A stretch of DNA of 64,000 nucleotides from contig OX419345.1 in the NCBI GenBank assembly GCA_948470475.1, forward strand, positions 21,447,000 to 21,510,999. The letters run 5' to 3'. Shown here piece by piece: positions 30,406-43,579 of the stretch (positions are counted from its first letter, which is position 1; each line of letters starts with the position of its first letter). Under the pieces are notes generated by a model. That model worked only from the letters and a program-made list of their open reading frames with translations, had not been told where the DNA came from and searched no databases. This stretch comes from Galaxea fascicularis. Taxonomy: Eukaryota; Cnidaria; Anthozoa; Scleractinia; Euphylliidae. The position numbers and the translations under genes are program-made.

Positions 30406-32537
30406 TGCGGAAGAGAAAACTGGCCTTAAAATTAAACAAAAATTGAACAGATGAGAGCATTAATAAACATTGTGGCCGAGTCCAAATATAGTCATGTAGC
30501 AGTCGAGAGAGATATCCTGCGAAATAAAGTATCAGGCGATATTCCGGGCGATTCACGCAGGATAATTGTAAATATCTACAGCTTACCAAAAGTTTCATAA
30601 CAACCCACAGGAACTATTTCCGGCAACGTGAAAGGGAGTCACATGTCACCGTGAGGTAAATGCTAATTATTTTTTTTAGAATTAATATTTCATAGCATAT
30701 TTTTTATTTTATATTTTTGTGGTAGTAATAACAATTGCTTTCTCATAGACCTTTAAAACTGAAAAGCTGTCATATAATGTGAGATTTCCGACGTTTCGGC
30801 AACTTCACGTCGCCCGCATTATCAAGGAGTTGGTAATGAATATGCAAGTTGAAAAAGAAGGATATAAAGTACTCCAAATTTGCATAAGTGAAGTAGATCT
30901 AGAAAAAGACTTTAGCACAGATTGAGTCTGTTCGCACGTCCAGCCATGGTCTTAATTGTTTGATGTTCAGCATTTCGTTAACAAGACAGTCCAATAATTT
31001 GTTCATGCATTTTTTCAACACTTTAGAGTAGTTGAGGAGGTCCTCAGGGACAGCACCCGCGTGGCCTTCTATGTTTCTCACAATCATTATTTATAAGAAT
31101 TACTTTCTCATCCGTTTTTTTATTACATTGGTATTTGACTCCACTCCTCAGCTGCTGCTTTAGCTATCAAACAACTCATCTCCGAGTCATTAAAGATCCC
31201 GGCTGTGACGTTTTTTAACTGGACTTGCTAGCCAAGTCAATACACATTGCCTGTTGCAGTTACCAGTTGGGCTTTTTAATCACAAATTTCCTGATTATGT
31301 ACGATCAAATCATCACTTATAGCAGAATTCAGGGCTAATTGACCTCAGTCCGGATTATACGAATAGTTTGACTTAACATCACGCTAAAATAGGCTGATTC
31401 AATCCGTCAGTGAACAGGAAGACATTAATGTTTTATCTTTCGATCCTAAGCAGTGCGTTATATTGCAAGCTTGATAGACAAAGCTCACTCATCTTTTTTT
31501 CGGTGTTGCCAAAGGGTTCACAACTGTTTTCAGCTTTGCACAAAAACTTATCAGCACCGGAAGCGATGAGGACAGGGAAGGGTAAATCTTTCGTAATGAA
31601 TGATTACAGACACAAGAAAATGCATTGTCAATTAATTTATAACATTAAATATTACAAAATCGCCTTATAAATAATTCTAAAAATTACCTCCGGTGAGAGA
31701 AAAAATAAGAAAAACTTAATTGAAAACCTGACACCCGTTATATCGGACAACTATTTCTTTTGTCTACTTGCTCTTTACAAGTCACTTGCGCCCCACACTG
31801 ATGAACCAATCAGATCTGTACTAACGCGAGCAAGACTTGATTGGTGTTTGGTTTGACTTATCATGACTAATACAAGTCGACGTAGAAAAGATAAAACAAA
31901 ATATCTGCAAAAGACAGGGATGACAAAATGTTTAGAACAGTTCGTGATGTCAGGGAAAAATACCAATTTGAGCTTATAAAACTAATAGTAAATTTCCTGC
32001 GTTATGGTTTATTTTTATCTCGATTAATTCCATAACGATAGCGTTATTATTGTAATTCTATGAAATATGGCTCAATAAATAGAAATATATTATAAATTTC
32101 TTCCTCCAAATTGCTTCCCTTTATAATGGTTCAGAAAACGAAGCCACAACAGAAGCAAAGTGACTGGTCTTCACTTCACTTAACATTTTGAATGACTAGA
32201 AGAATCAATTCGCTTAAGTTCGCTTAAACAGAATCTGAGCCAGTTAAGTTTAGTTCTTAGTTCACTTGTTTACATCCTACAGACTCTCCTCTTCAGTGAT
32301 ATTACAAGGCCAATTTTTCAAACTATGGTAACTGCGAGATCTCTCATGGGCAATTCAGTTTAAGGAATCGTTTGGTGCCGCAATATTTGCACACATCTCT
32401 CATTCTGTTGTCGTAGTAATTTCAGAGCTCTCTGTCCGCTTAAAGTGCTGAAACTTGAGGCGCGACTGGAATTCTTACTAAGAACAGTACGGGCTGCATT
32501 GCTGTGGGCCGCAATAACCTTCTAATGTGTCAATTAC
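30406..32537. other. Spacer between the two LONRF copies
   Basis: No gene is supported. A piece of the interspersed family seen at 37064 and 43552 may start near 30790 (gacgtttcggcaacttcacg). The stretch between 31690 and 32110 is very AT-rich. Confidence 0.4.
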
Positions 32538-35500
32538 TTATTTAACGCTAATTAAAAGTTCTAAAAATCGGCGAATACTTCGAAGTCTCTCGTTCAGTGA
32601 CGTCATGGACAGAATGATCAGTTTCGCTCTGTCCTGAAGTGGGATCGCGGCTAATGCCCACCACAGCCATGATGGACCATTAGGATTGGATACCAGCTTT
32701 TCCTGAAGGCATGGCATAGGACCAATTGCGTTTGTAATACATGTCTGTTGTAACTGGGTTAGATTGTTGAACCAAAGCTCTAAACGTCTTCCACAGTCAG
32801 CATGTAAAACCCCCAATTCTTGGAATTCATCTTTAGCCTTTGGTGCTTCATCTTCGAGCCATTCAACCTTTGCAATGTTGAATCCGTCTCTTGTAGCGCG
32901 TGAAATGACCCTAAATCTTCTTCTGGCTGTCGTCTGAATGATCGAGCGGCCGTCAGAAAGTACGTCCACTTTCTCGATGTAAAGCATGGTGCCATAATCT
33001 GAGAATCCCTTATCTGGATCCATGGAGCACATTCCAAACATCCGCGTCCCCAGCTCAAGGCACTTTCGAATCATCAGGCGGTAACGAGGCTCAAAGATGT
33101 GCAACGGGTACCTCAGATACGGAAAGGCCAGCATGCAAACAAATATAGGTACTTCCACATTGGCATCGATACCAGCCCTAGCAACAAATAAGAATTCAGT
33201 TTACTGCTGAATAAATACAAAATCTGCGAATGTTCCCGGAAGAAGAGTAGCAAGAACAGCAGTTCTTCAGCTGCAACAACGTGTATATTGCTTCATATCT
33301 TTCATGCGGCCAACGTTGGGAAAATTTTATACAATCTAGGAAAGTAATCTTCGGAGACGATTACGTTCATTCTCATGACCTGTGAGATTTATTTAGCAGT
33401 GATACTGTGAGGAGAAATGATATGCTGTTCGTGGGGCTTTTCTAAGGGGCGCCAGATTCCGCACGGAAACCTGGGCTTTCTTCAAGTGCCAGTGGGATTC
33501 CATTCGAACTCATAAAATGCGATAAAGAATAAAGATAAATCATAAAGAAACCTTTAAATTCTAGGGGATACCGAGCAGTGCGATTATGGCTAACTCGTAG
33601 AATAGTATACACCGATTAAGGGGTACTATTATCCGATTTAACCACTACAGTTTTTGCTATTTTACGAATATACCGTCCTATTCTTCCTATTCTCGTCAAA
33701 AGTCATATTTTACAATTGTACGATTTAGCCATAATCGCACCCTTGTGTATGAATGACTTGATTAAAAGTCACAAAAGAATTAAAAGCGCAAGTGAGAAAC
33801 CTGATTACATAACTTTTACTTATGGAAACATGTCGATCTGCTTTATAAGCGCATAGTTACGATGTCTGCCAAGGAGCAGCTTTCGCTTGATCGATAATAG
33901 TGTTGATGTTCCGCCGTTACGTGTGCCTCAACCACGGTGGGTCACAAGTAAGAAACTGCATTGACCTAATGGCCTTCGTTGGTAGTGTTCATTCCCTGGA
34001 GAATTCTTTTCCGCCAACACTTTTCATTTCGCTACCAACATTTGGGCGGGCCATCAAACACCCAAGCAAACTTTTATTGTGTTCATTGTCTCGGGCGTCT
34101 GAGATATTAGATGTAATTACTGTTCCGTAATAAATATTGACTACAACGATAACAGGAAATCGAAATCTATAAGCCCTAAGGTTGTCAGTCGATTCTAGAG
34201 AATTCAATTCGTTTAACCAGACCTCACCGCAGGGCTAAATCGCGAGCTTTTCCTGCCAGGTAAAATGGCGAAAACTGACTTACCCTTTCCAATGCTCCTT
34301 CTCGTCAGCGAGATGCCGCTCTCTCTCAGCATAGGCATCAGGGAATAAAGTTTTGGTCATCTCTTTCACTGCCCAAGTGACTTCAATGTTCCTTACGATG
34401 CAACAGTCAAGAGACTGTCGACAGTAAGGGCATTCAGGCCTAAAGTCCAGGCTTCTCTGTAAGCAGCCTCGACAAAACGTGTGGCCACAAGCTGTAGTGA
34501 CTGGTTGAAACAGAATACTGTAGCATATTTCGCACTCTAAGTCCTCTATATTCCTCTCTTCCATCTGAAAGCTGCCAACTCTACTTCGTTTTGATTGAGA
34601 ATTTTCGACATTTGGTGATAGGCAGACTCCTTGACAACCGTTATTGTCTAAAAGAGTTTCTTGTAATGTGCGTTTTAATTTTTTACTAAGAAATACGGAC
34701 TCAGTGACAACCGTACTGTTTATTTTGCTCAAGTTTCTTCTTTTGTTTAATTCTCTTCCAATCCCGTCTTGATTATCTGCTTCACCAGCATTACCCGTTT
34801 GCTTTGATGGAGACTTAGAAAAGCTGCCAGGTTTTGAGAAAAACTTTAAACCGTCTGCACTTTTTGAGTTGACAAGCTTATTCAGACAAGATATCAGTTC
34901 TGCATGATATTCCGCGTTTGACGAATCAAGTGCCACGCAGCGCGCGAAACAAATCGCTGCTTGATCGTAGTCGTCCATGCCGACCAAAATCATCCCTCTC
35001 TGATAAAAACCGCAAGGAAGAAACGGGCGCAATCTGCAAGCTAGATCAGCGTCCTTCAGAGCCTGTTTACACATTCCCATCTGAAAGAACGCTTGACTTC
35101 GCCATTTCAATGCGGTGAAATTGAAAGGCGAATTTTCCAGGACATTAGATAGGGATGCTACCACTTTCTTTTGGTCTCCCTGCGGACTTCCTCTTTGGAC
35201 GTTCTCCAGTTCCTTTACTTCACTTTCGTACTCTACAGGATACCATTGTTGCAACAAATGCGTTATAAGTACATTGACAGATGGCTTGTTTGTGAAATTT
35301 CTGGATCCACACTGTCTGCAGTCGATTTCAGAATTCTGGCCGCTACCTTCTGACAAAACACAGGTCTTACACAATGTGTGTCCACAGCTGAGTGTGACAG
35401 GAATTACATATAAACATCTACAAATAGGACAATGCAAAAATTTCCTTTCGCTTTTCACAACAGTGTTGTCCATTTCCTTCGATAAAGACTGCCTTTGAAA

Positions 35501-35746
35501 GTCCACTAATGCACTCGCAATGTCAGGTTTGGCTGGTTCTGTTTCGCTTATCTTGTTCATTTCAAACGTGTACGGCAAAACTTGAAGAGATTCAAGCAGG
35601 AAGGGCTCCCAGTCCAGTTTGGATTGTCTTGGCTGAACAGAGCATTTTCCATCGGGACGGCCTTCTTCCACGACCGGCGGCAAAGGTTCTATAGGAGACT
35701 GACACGCCGCCCCGTTCCTTTGAATTTCGCGGCTTGGTTCGGTCAT
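32538..35746 (-). CDS. LONRF-like RING/TPR/RING/LON protein, copy B
   Basis: Exon 35746-34284 and exon 33177-32538 join (WKG|AGIDANVEVPIFVCM) to about 700 residues. RING 1 is at about 106-146 (CPICRC...CGHTLCKTC...CRQC), followed by TPR-like repeats (ALKWRSQAFFQMG, ALKDADLACRLRP, GFYQRGMILVGMDDYDQAA), a charged disordered linker, RING 2 at 405-443 (CEIC...CGHTFCRGC...CPYC), and the LON domain. Unlike copy A the LON core is conserved (YPLHIFEPRYRLMIRKC, MFGMC, NGPSWLWWALAAIPL). This is the standard LONRF architecture of an E3 ubiquitin ligase; vertebrate members are 750-775 residues. The ATG chosen is the first in frame after an upstream stop. The single intron position is shared with copy A, confirming common origin. 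Confidence 0.92.
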
Positions 35747-37752
35747 CTGATAACTGATGAGGGAGAATACTTGATCGCAGTCTTGAAATTTAAAATTTAT
35801 CCGTCAATGGGAACGTAAATGTTGAATTCTTTAGTAGGGCAGTTTCATGCTGCTTGAAATGGTAGCCGAAAGAAAAACCTTGCACTTTAAATTTCCAGTG
35901 TTGTTGAGAAGGAGATTCAGCGCGGAGTGAACCGAGACCGAGTCTGTCGCACATGGTGAATGACAACTGCAATGACGGTTGTGTTTCGGACTAAATTACC
36001 GCAAGCACTTTTCATTGCTATGGTATTATGTAATCAACCTTACGTAACGTCACACTCAAACTCACGTGTCGAGCAGCTTTAGTAACACGTGTTTCTTCTG
36101 TTGTAATGATCGAAAATGCAAATCTCCCTTAATACAAAGAGATATCCGGTTTTCTATCACCAGACGTTTCCATGTGATTTGACTGTTAATTAAAACTCTG
36201 TGGAGATTTTATGCTTTCCTTCGTAAGAAAGCTTTTAACTTCACCTAAAAAAGTTTTATCAATTCGCTCACCAAACAACAAAGTTAAAAAACATTGGATT
36301 TTAAGTTATGTAACTGCTATCACGCGTCGATGGAAGACGAAATCTGTGGTTGGTGGAAACAATGGAAGGATACAGGGAATTTGATGTTTTGTAAAGCTGA
36401 CTATTCAGACAATACGTGCTGTAAGGGTTGCACTGCGCACGTGAATGTATTTATTGACATTTGGGTCGTCTTCAACACACATTCTCTTCACCATGTCACC
36501 GGTGTTAACTCACTCAACGTGACTGTATGTACACAACTCCTTATGCAAAAGATACACAAGTTATTGCAGACTTTGTACTCAGCCATCAGGGAGGTTGGGA
36601 GCGAAGTTAACATCGGTCGAAGACAGGATAAGCGTAAAGTTTTTTAAACGTTTGCAAAATCAAAAGTATCCCCTCCCATTCTCTCCCTATCAGCCTTATA
36701 ATCATCACTGAATCCAGGCAGCCTCATCCGGCCTATTCACAAAACAAAAGGAAATGCTAATTTTTCTTTTTTACAACTAATTAAACATACTATAAAGCAG
36801 GTGATTTCAAGGGTAGACATACGTGTTGGTGGTTTGTACTAACTAACGGGAAATGTCGCCAAAATCTTCCTCAAAAACTGCGGGAGAGCTCGCTGTTGAC
36901 TTGAAAGAGTGTAAGTAATATTACTTCAAATTGAATAACACTGGAATAAAATTGACCGCTTCAAAAAATATGATACACTTATGAAACTGTTGGGGGACAT
37001 ACTGCGGTTTGACACAGGATGTTTTTCAAATGATTGAAAAATGAGGAGCTGACCTGTCGTTCAACGTTTCGAGTGTTAGCCCTTCATCAGAGCGAATCAG
37101 ACTGGATTCGCTCTGACAAAGGGCCAACACTCCAAACGCCAGCTGTTAGAATCCTTATACGGTGGTCACGTTTACATTATCAACTTCGTTGATAAAAACA
37201 TTTTGGGTAAAACTCCCCCGCCGACGCAGCATCACAGTTCCTTTAGAAACTACCCCTTTAATCATTTGTCGTTCAGTTAGCCTGTTACAGGCGTTCAGTC
37301 AGTAAACGGGCCGTGAAAAGCGAGGTGAAAGCGGGTCAAAAAATGAGGGAGGCCTGGGACGGGAGGCCGCTTCCTCTGGACCCCGCTTGTTCGCGCGCCT
37401 GTCTATCTGTGAGACTGGAACAGGCTATCTTCAGTCTGTTCACGACGTTTGCAACAAGTTGTAAGAGTTTGCGCTTACCTATTGTTATTACATGGTATTG
37501 TAAGGGAAAGGATCACGGTTCAATTCTACTCGAACTTAATATTCGCTATTTGCAATTTGCAATCAGGCCTGAAAAAAAAAAGAAAAGAAAAAAAACCTGA
37601 CCCACAAGTTTATCTTAGATAAAAATTAACCATACAACTACCGGAGCCTCGGCTTGAAGTATTATTGTACTCGGCCGAGCCTAAATCGGTTGAGCGAATC
37701 CGTAAGCCACTCAGGCTGTGTATGTTATAAGGATTTGAATTGCAACTCGGAC
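35747..37752. other. Intergenic, upstream of LONRF B and downstream of the first acidic-tail TSP1 gene
   Basis: No exon is supported. An open stretch at 36330-36647 on the plus strand (cysteine-rich, starting MEDEICGWW) has no splice support and looks random. The hairpin repeat at 37064-37138 is the only clear structure. Confidence 0.4.
37064..37138. repeat. Hairpin-forming interspersed repeat (35-bp imperfect inverted arms)
   Basis: acgtttcgagtgttagccct... (37064-37098) is followed after a six-base loop by gattcgctctgacaaagggc... ending caaacg at 37138. The arms are reverse complements with three or four mismatches. A single arm of the same family occurs at 43552-43582. Confidence 0.8.
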
Positions 37753-40700
37753 TTATTTAAATTCATCATCGTCAGTATCATCATTCACATATCCAACATC
37801 GGCATCATAGTCCTCCTCATCATCGATTTCCTTGTCTACATTGTCATCATCGTCGTCATCACCATCATAAACGGTGTCGCTCTTTGGCTTCTCAATCACC
37901 TCTTCGGTTATTCCTTTTCGATCTGTTAGAAGAATTAAAAAAATGTTTCCACGTGTAAATCTTAAAAGGCTTGGATATACAATCATAGCGACTTAAACAT
38001 TACTGTATTCCGTTCATTGCTGGCACTGAGCATAAGGAGGTACCAAGGGTGCTACAGGGTACTGGCAAGAGTCCCAAACCATGTCTGCTCCATACATTTT
38101 AAACATAAGATCCTCAGGAATAAATTGCATTAAATTACAATTATCTTAAAAAGCTTCAAAAGGTATAGTGCCATATACTATATATGTAGGTCTGCGAATA
38201 CAGCTTACCTAAGCCATTCATTCTGTTGGCGGGGTAGGTATTAAAAATCCTTGAAGGAGCCACAGGGCTGTTGAAACGACCTAAACTAGAATAAAAGCGA
38301 ACGTCTGTCACTTTATTCCTGCTATTTTGATGAAGTATGTATAATTATACTATAATAATACTCAGTAGCTTGTTGGTAAACAGGGTTTTTAGACGAAGCA
38401 ACTTCGGAACATTGCATGCAAGTTATGGTGCCTTTCTCTTTTCCTTAACGAGAGAGTAAAAGATGCGAAGATGTAGAGAGTAAAGTAAGGATGGAATAAA
38501 TTAATTTTATTAAGTCCAAAGAGGGAGACGCCATGCAGCTATCAGAAATAATCACAGAATTTCAAATTGGCTGAGAAAACAATAAACAAATAACAGAAAC
38601 AATGATCTCTAGCCCTGAAACAATAGAGCTGGGTGTTAATAAGAAGCAATGAATTAAGAGGTTACTGAGAGGTATGCCCGGAGGGAAATGATACTCCAGG
38701 TTTCAATTGACGGGAAGGCGGATCGGAGGATTCTTTAAGGTTTGAATTTTTTTTTATTCCGGGATTTTTTTGGGTCAGAAAATTTGGCAAGTATGTTTTT
38801 TTTCCGTGGTTTGATTCAGTGAGGATTATTTGGGCTATCAAAACGATCTGAAGATTCTTGGTAGTGCCCAAGGGGAGTGTCTGGGTACCCTAGCCGCATA
38901 GTTCTGCGTATAAAGTGCAATCCTTCCAGTCCTTTCTGGAAATTTTAAGGCTCAGAGATTTGGCATGCATGGGATGTTTTTTAGGGTTACAGTAATGCTT
39001 AGTTCAGGGATTTTTTGGGGTTTTAAGTTTTGCCCCCATTCGATCATCCTCGTCACTTCAAGTCCAGAGTAACCCCCGGGGAGGTGCGTGGCTTCCGCAA
39101 GAAGGCTCGGGTTCTTGTGAAATTCGCAATAACTAATGATTTAGAAGAAATTAACATGGATCATCCTGTGCTGTGAACAGTGAAAGTTATACGATACAAA
39201 TTTTCATTATTTTGCACCTGAACTGATCATGTACCTTACATCTGGCTGTATTACTTGTGGAAGAGGAAGTACTGGGTACCAGAACTGTGTAAAAGGTGGC
39301 ATGGCATCACTTGCGAGGTTTACCGCGGGAGCCGGTGCGTTCCAGCTTCGATCTACGTTTATTCGATCTACTCTTACTGTGCCATGAACTGGTTAAAAGC
39401 AACAGAAAAATGAAGTTAACGTCTGCTGAAAACGTCTGCTTAGTAAAAGAAATTTTTTCTGAGCTCTAAGGCTCTCGCTATTTTTATTTAGACTGACGTC
39501 TGAGAATGATTACCCGCATGAAGAATCAAAGAACCATATTTCAATACTCTATGAACCTTTCCAGACGTCGTCTTAGAGAAATAAATTTTATGGGAAGTTT
39601 GGAAGGCTCTCTTTTCTTTATAAATAAGACATCCCTTCTGCAGGCGTCAGAATCTGCCGGTTGTGTGTACTGTGGATATTGGCAACACGATGCGTGGTCA
39701 ACATTTGTTTGTGCCCTCGAGCTCAGTGCATGAAAATAACAAAATACAGAAGAATGTATAGAAAACAATTCAGATGTCCATGCAAAATATGCAGCTCATA
39801 AGAAGAAATGGTAATCGGCGTGAATGCCGGGCTGTCATTGGGTTTATTTAGACTACATCAGCAAATTTTGTTCAGTACCTTGACAATCTGGTGGTATTGT
39901 TCGTTTGTCGATCCCAATGAAAATTGGTCTGCACTCAAGATCAACAACGCATTGGCCTCTGATATCCCAGCACTGCTCAGAAAGGCATGGGTTGTAGCTA
40001 CAAATTACATTAGGAATGTGAGAATATAGGCTCTCCATTCCTGTTTCAAAGAAAACAAAAATGGAAAGTGGTGGATTAAATTATAGGACCGGTTACGCTA
40101 CTAACAGTAAATTTTGTTGACTCGTGAAAATGCCTTTTGTAAAATTGAAATGCAAACTAGCTGTGTTCTGTCCTAGTGGAAAGTGATCTCTAAGATGACT
40201 TCTGTTTCTTTGTATTTTATAGGGTATTGGCACTATGACTCTGATGACGATATTTTATAAGCCCTTCGACTCTCTCTCAGAGATGCCATCGTACATACAC
40301 ATATTGTATAAGGTACGTTAAGAAAGAGGAACATAGAGTAACCTCTCTATGGTCTTTAAACTTTCCAATATTCCAGGCACATACTTGAAAAAGAGGTGTA
40401 ATTAGAGCACTGGTGATTTCGAGTTACAAAATCGTGACCGTTAAAGACCAGGCTTCAATACCTGCGATTAAGTGAAAAATCGCAGGTTGGTCACTAAGGT
40501 AGGTAAATGCCTTGGTATCTACTGCCTTAATGGAGTGTTCCAAGTAGGAACTGGCGCATTCGGTTAGGTGTAGTCTTACCTTTGCATTTTGATATCACCT
40601 TGCCATCGGAGTTGAAGAAAATCGGATTGCATTCAAAGTCGGTAATACATCGAGCTGTTGGGTCATACAAACAACCTGCTTCCTCACAAGGATTGAAGTC

Positions 40701-43546
40701 ACACAGTGATTTAGGGTTCACATTAGAAACCTGGGGACCTGTGTTAAACGAAGGAAGACAAAGGTGAAGCCACTTTTGTAATGAAGGCACCATCTCACCT
40801 GTAAACGTTTGTTAGCTCTACGGCAAAAAGTGGCGATGTGGCCGGGAGCGTTTTCTCTTAGTAGGCCGCTCCGCTTTCCTCTCTCTACAGTTCTTCTTGT
40901 TTTCCACGATATGACTTCTACTGTTGTCCTGACTACTCAAAAGTCGAGTACGTAGAGCAGTTTAGCCTCCCACGTATGCGCAGTAGTTGTGCATGGGAAA
41001 GGGGGTGAACTGGACAGGACTCCCGTACTCGAGGCCTGCTTTGGAGGCTATAGCTCGCAGGTGTATTGATCGTGGATGACTGACCAGGTCACTGCCTTAC
41101 ACCTATATCTGGTTTTAAAGTTGTTTCTTAACTTACGTCTCATAATTTGCACGGGGCACTTTCTGATACCGCACGATTGTATCTCAACAATGTCACTTTC
41201 ATCACAATCCTTTCCTCCGTATCGAGGTCTTGGGTTGTTACATTGGCGATGGCGCATCCTGACGCCTCCTCCACAGGACTTAGTACACGGACCAAACTGA
41301 GACCATTGGCTTAAACCACCGTTAACTGAGAAACAGCATAAATGCATAGAATTTAAGGCTACTACGAAGTTTACCGTAAATCTGGGCTTAGATGAGTTTT
41401 AATTATTACAACAGATTTAGACGTAAAAGGTTCCTCGCGTTTTAGTCTGGGAACCTTTATGCACCCACATCAAGGTTATAGAATCGAAGCAAAAGCTTTG
41501 TTTAATCATTTTACCGGGGCAGTTTATTAGATAAAGAATGGTGTAAGACCTAATCAAACTTGTAGCCCCTTGTTTGAAAATTACACAAACTGAGATGCCG
41601 AAAATCTGAACACTGCTGACACATATCTTTAATTAAAAGCTGAGCTTCTTTTAAACTCGGGAAACGGGGCATATGCCATTTCGCTCATTCACCTCTTTTT
41701 TTTGCTTTCTATTGTATATTTTTTACATCCTCTGGCCATTACATAACGCTTGGCACATATTTCGCATGATAAACTAAAATTCCAACAATGAAACTATACA
41801 ACCAAAATTAATATCAACCACGACCTGCAATCATGCGGAAAACATAACGTAAGTGTCACGGTTCTTTTTTGGAGCTTTTGGTAACGTTTCCAAACAAGGA
41901 AGTCAAAAACCTGCTATTGGTTTGTAATTCATTTCCGAGTTTAGTTGTTCGTAGGGACCTGATCTTCACAGGCAACTAGCTAACTATTCTAAAGTGCATG
42001 GGCGTAGCCACGGATTTTTCAAAGGGGGGGATCACATTGTGTCAAACACACGGTACTCACCAGATTGTCACCTGAATACTGTGGGTTGTTTACTTAAAAA
42101 AAGGCTTACAAAGGGGGGTCACGGGTACCACAGGACTCCCCCCCTAGCTACGCCCTTGGTAAAGTGTATAAAGGTTACAAGTAACTTATGTACTCGAATA
42201 GCAATTAAGGTATTTAGAATTGTTTAGTACCTGGACAATGTTTACGGTTACAGGGGCGCATTCTTGATCTTACACCAGAACATGGCCTCCCACCATGGCG
42301 AGGTGGGATACAGGTTGTTGTGCGGACAGATACGCCTTGGAATCCGCAGCTCGTACTGCAGGGACTCCAGTTGCCCCAGGAAGTGAACCGTCCATCCACT
42401 TAAAAGAGATAATATAGTTGCATTACTACAGGCTCCTGATTAAAATTATTTAATATAACCAGTCTTAGTATATACTACACAAGTGAATAGTGCTTTTCGC
42501 GCGTTCTGATTGGTTAACTCCGAGGTGATTAGGAAAGTACTATTCACCTCCGAGCAGCCGAAGAGAAAAAAAATGGCTTTCCGTTTCGGTTTCCGACGAG
42601 GAAATTATTTGAATACACGCTAGTTATTCAGCTTGTGTGGTATATACTAAAACAATTATTCACCTCAGTGTCCACCACTATTCACCTCCACTTCAGAGAG
42701 TAATTGTTAAATATTTGTTGTGATATGTAATACGTGTGAAAAGCTATAATATATAAACCTGGCAGTGATCAATAACCTATCAGTTTGAATGTATATAAGG
42801 CCGGGTTTATGGAAAGCGATCGGACCGGCTCGAGCTAAAAAAATTTTGCTCAAAGATTCCATGGCCATTCGCTTTGTAAAAATCGTTAGAGTAAATTGAG
42901 TAACATTTTCCATTGGATGACATTTAAATTTAAAACTTGTAGTTATCGGACACTCTACCGTTATATAGACAAGATATTAAAAAGGATCAGTTAGGAGTAA
43001 GTTCTCTGAAACTTAGAGTTCCATAAAATACTACCGGCAACTTCAGTGATTAAGACATACCTGGACAGGGCTTATGCAAGCATGATTCCAGTTGTTCACC
43101 GCTGACGGTACAGTCGCCCATCTCTTGCGAATTTAATGAGCATTGGTATTCAGTTCTTTTCCTTTTAGCGCCTTCACCGCATGAGGGTGAACAAGATGAC
43201 CAATCGGACCACTTTGTGAACCGATTTGCATTGTCTGTCACTGTTTTAAGTTGATGTCGCAAAAATCAAGTTATGTTTCAATCAGTATTTGTTTTCTGCC
43301 TCTTTCATACTTAAATAGATATGAAAACGAAAGATGATGGCAATAGGAACAAACAGTGTTAATCAGTATGCTTAGTTCAGAAATGCTGCCGCGGTTGATC
43401 TATCAAAACGATAGAATGACGGGGGTTAGCGGGTATGCGGTTTGTAAAGAAACTGTGGTGCTGTGTCAGTGGGGGAATAGTACACAAAAATGAGGTTTTA
43501 TCCACGCAGGTGATAATGTAAATTGGCCACAGCACAGGGATTAAAA

Positions 43547-43579
<33 letters not shown>

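Noticed and set aside
31410..31670. 86-residue plus-strand frame with a hydrophobic start
   Set aside because: No ATG at its start, no splice or domain support, AT-rich surroundings.
36294..36647. 117-residue cysteine-containing plus-strand frame
   Set aside because: No ATG at its start (first ATG at 36330), no signal peptide, no splice context and no recognisable motif; length is compatible with chance.
42200..42400. Separate small genes for each TSP1 open frame
   Set aside because: Each is bounded by phase-1 acceptor and donor sites and lacks its own start; they are internal exons.
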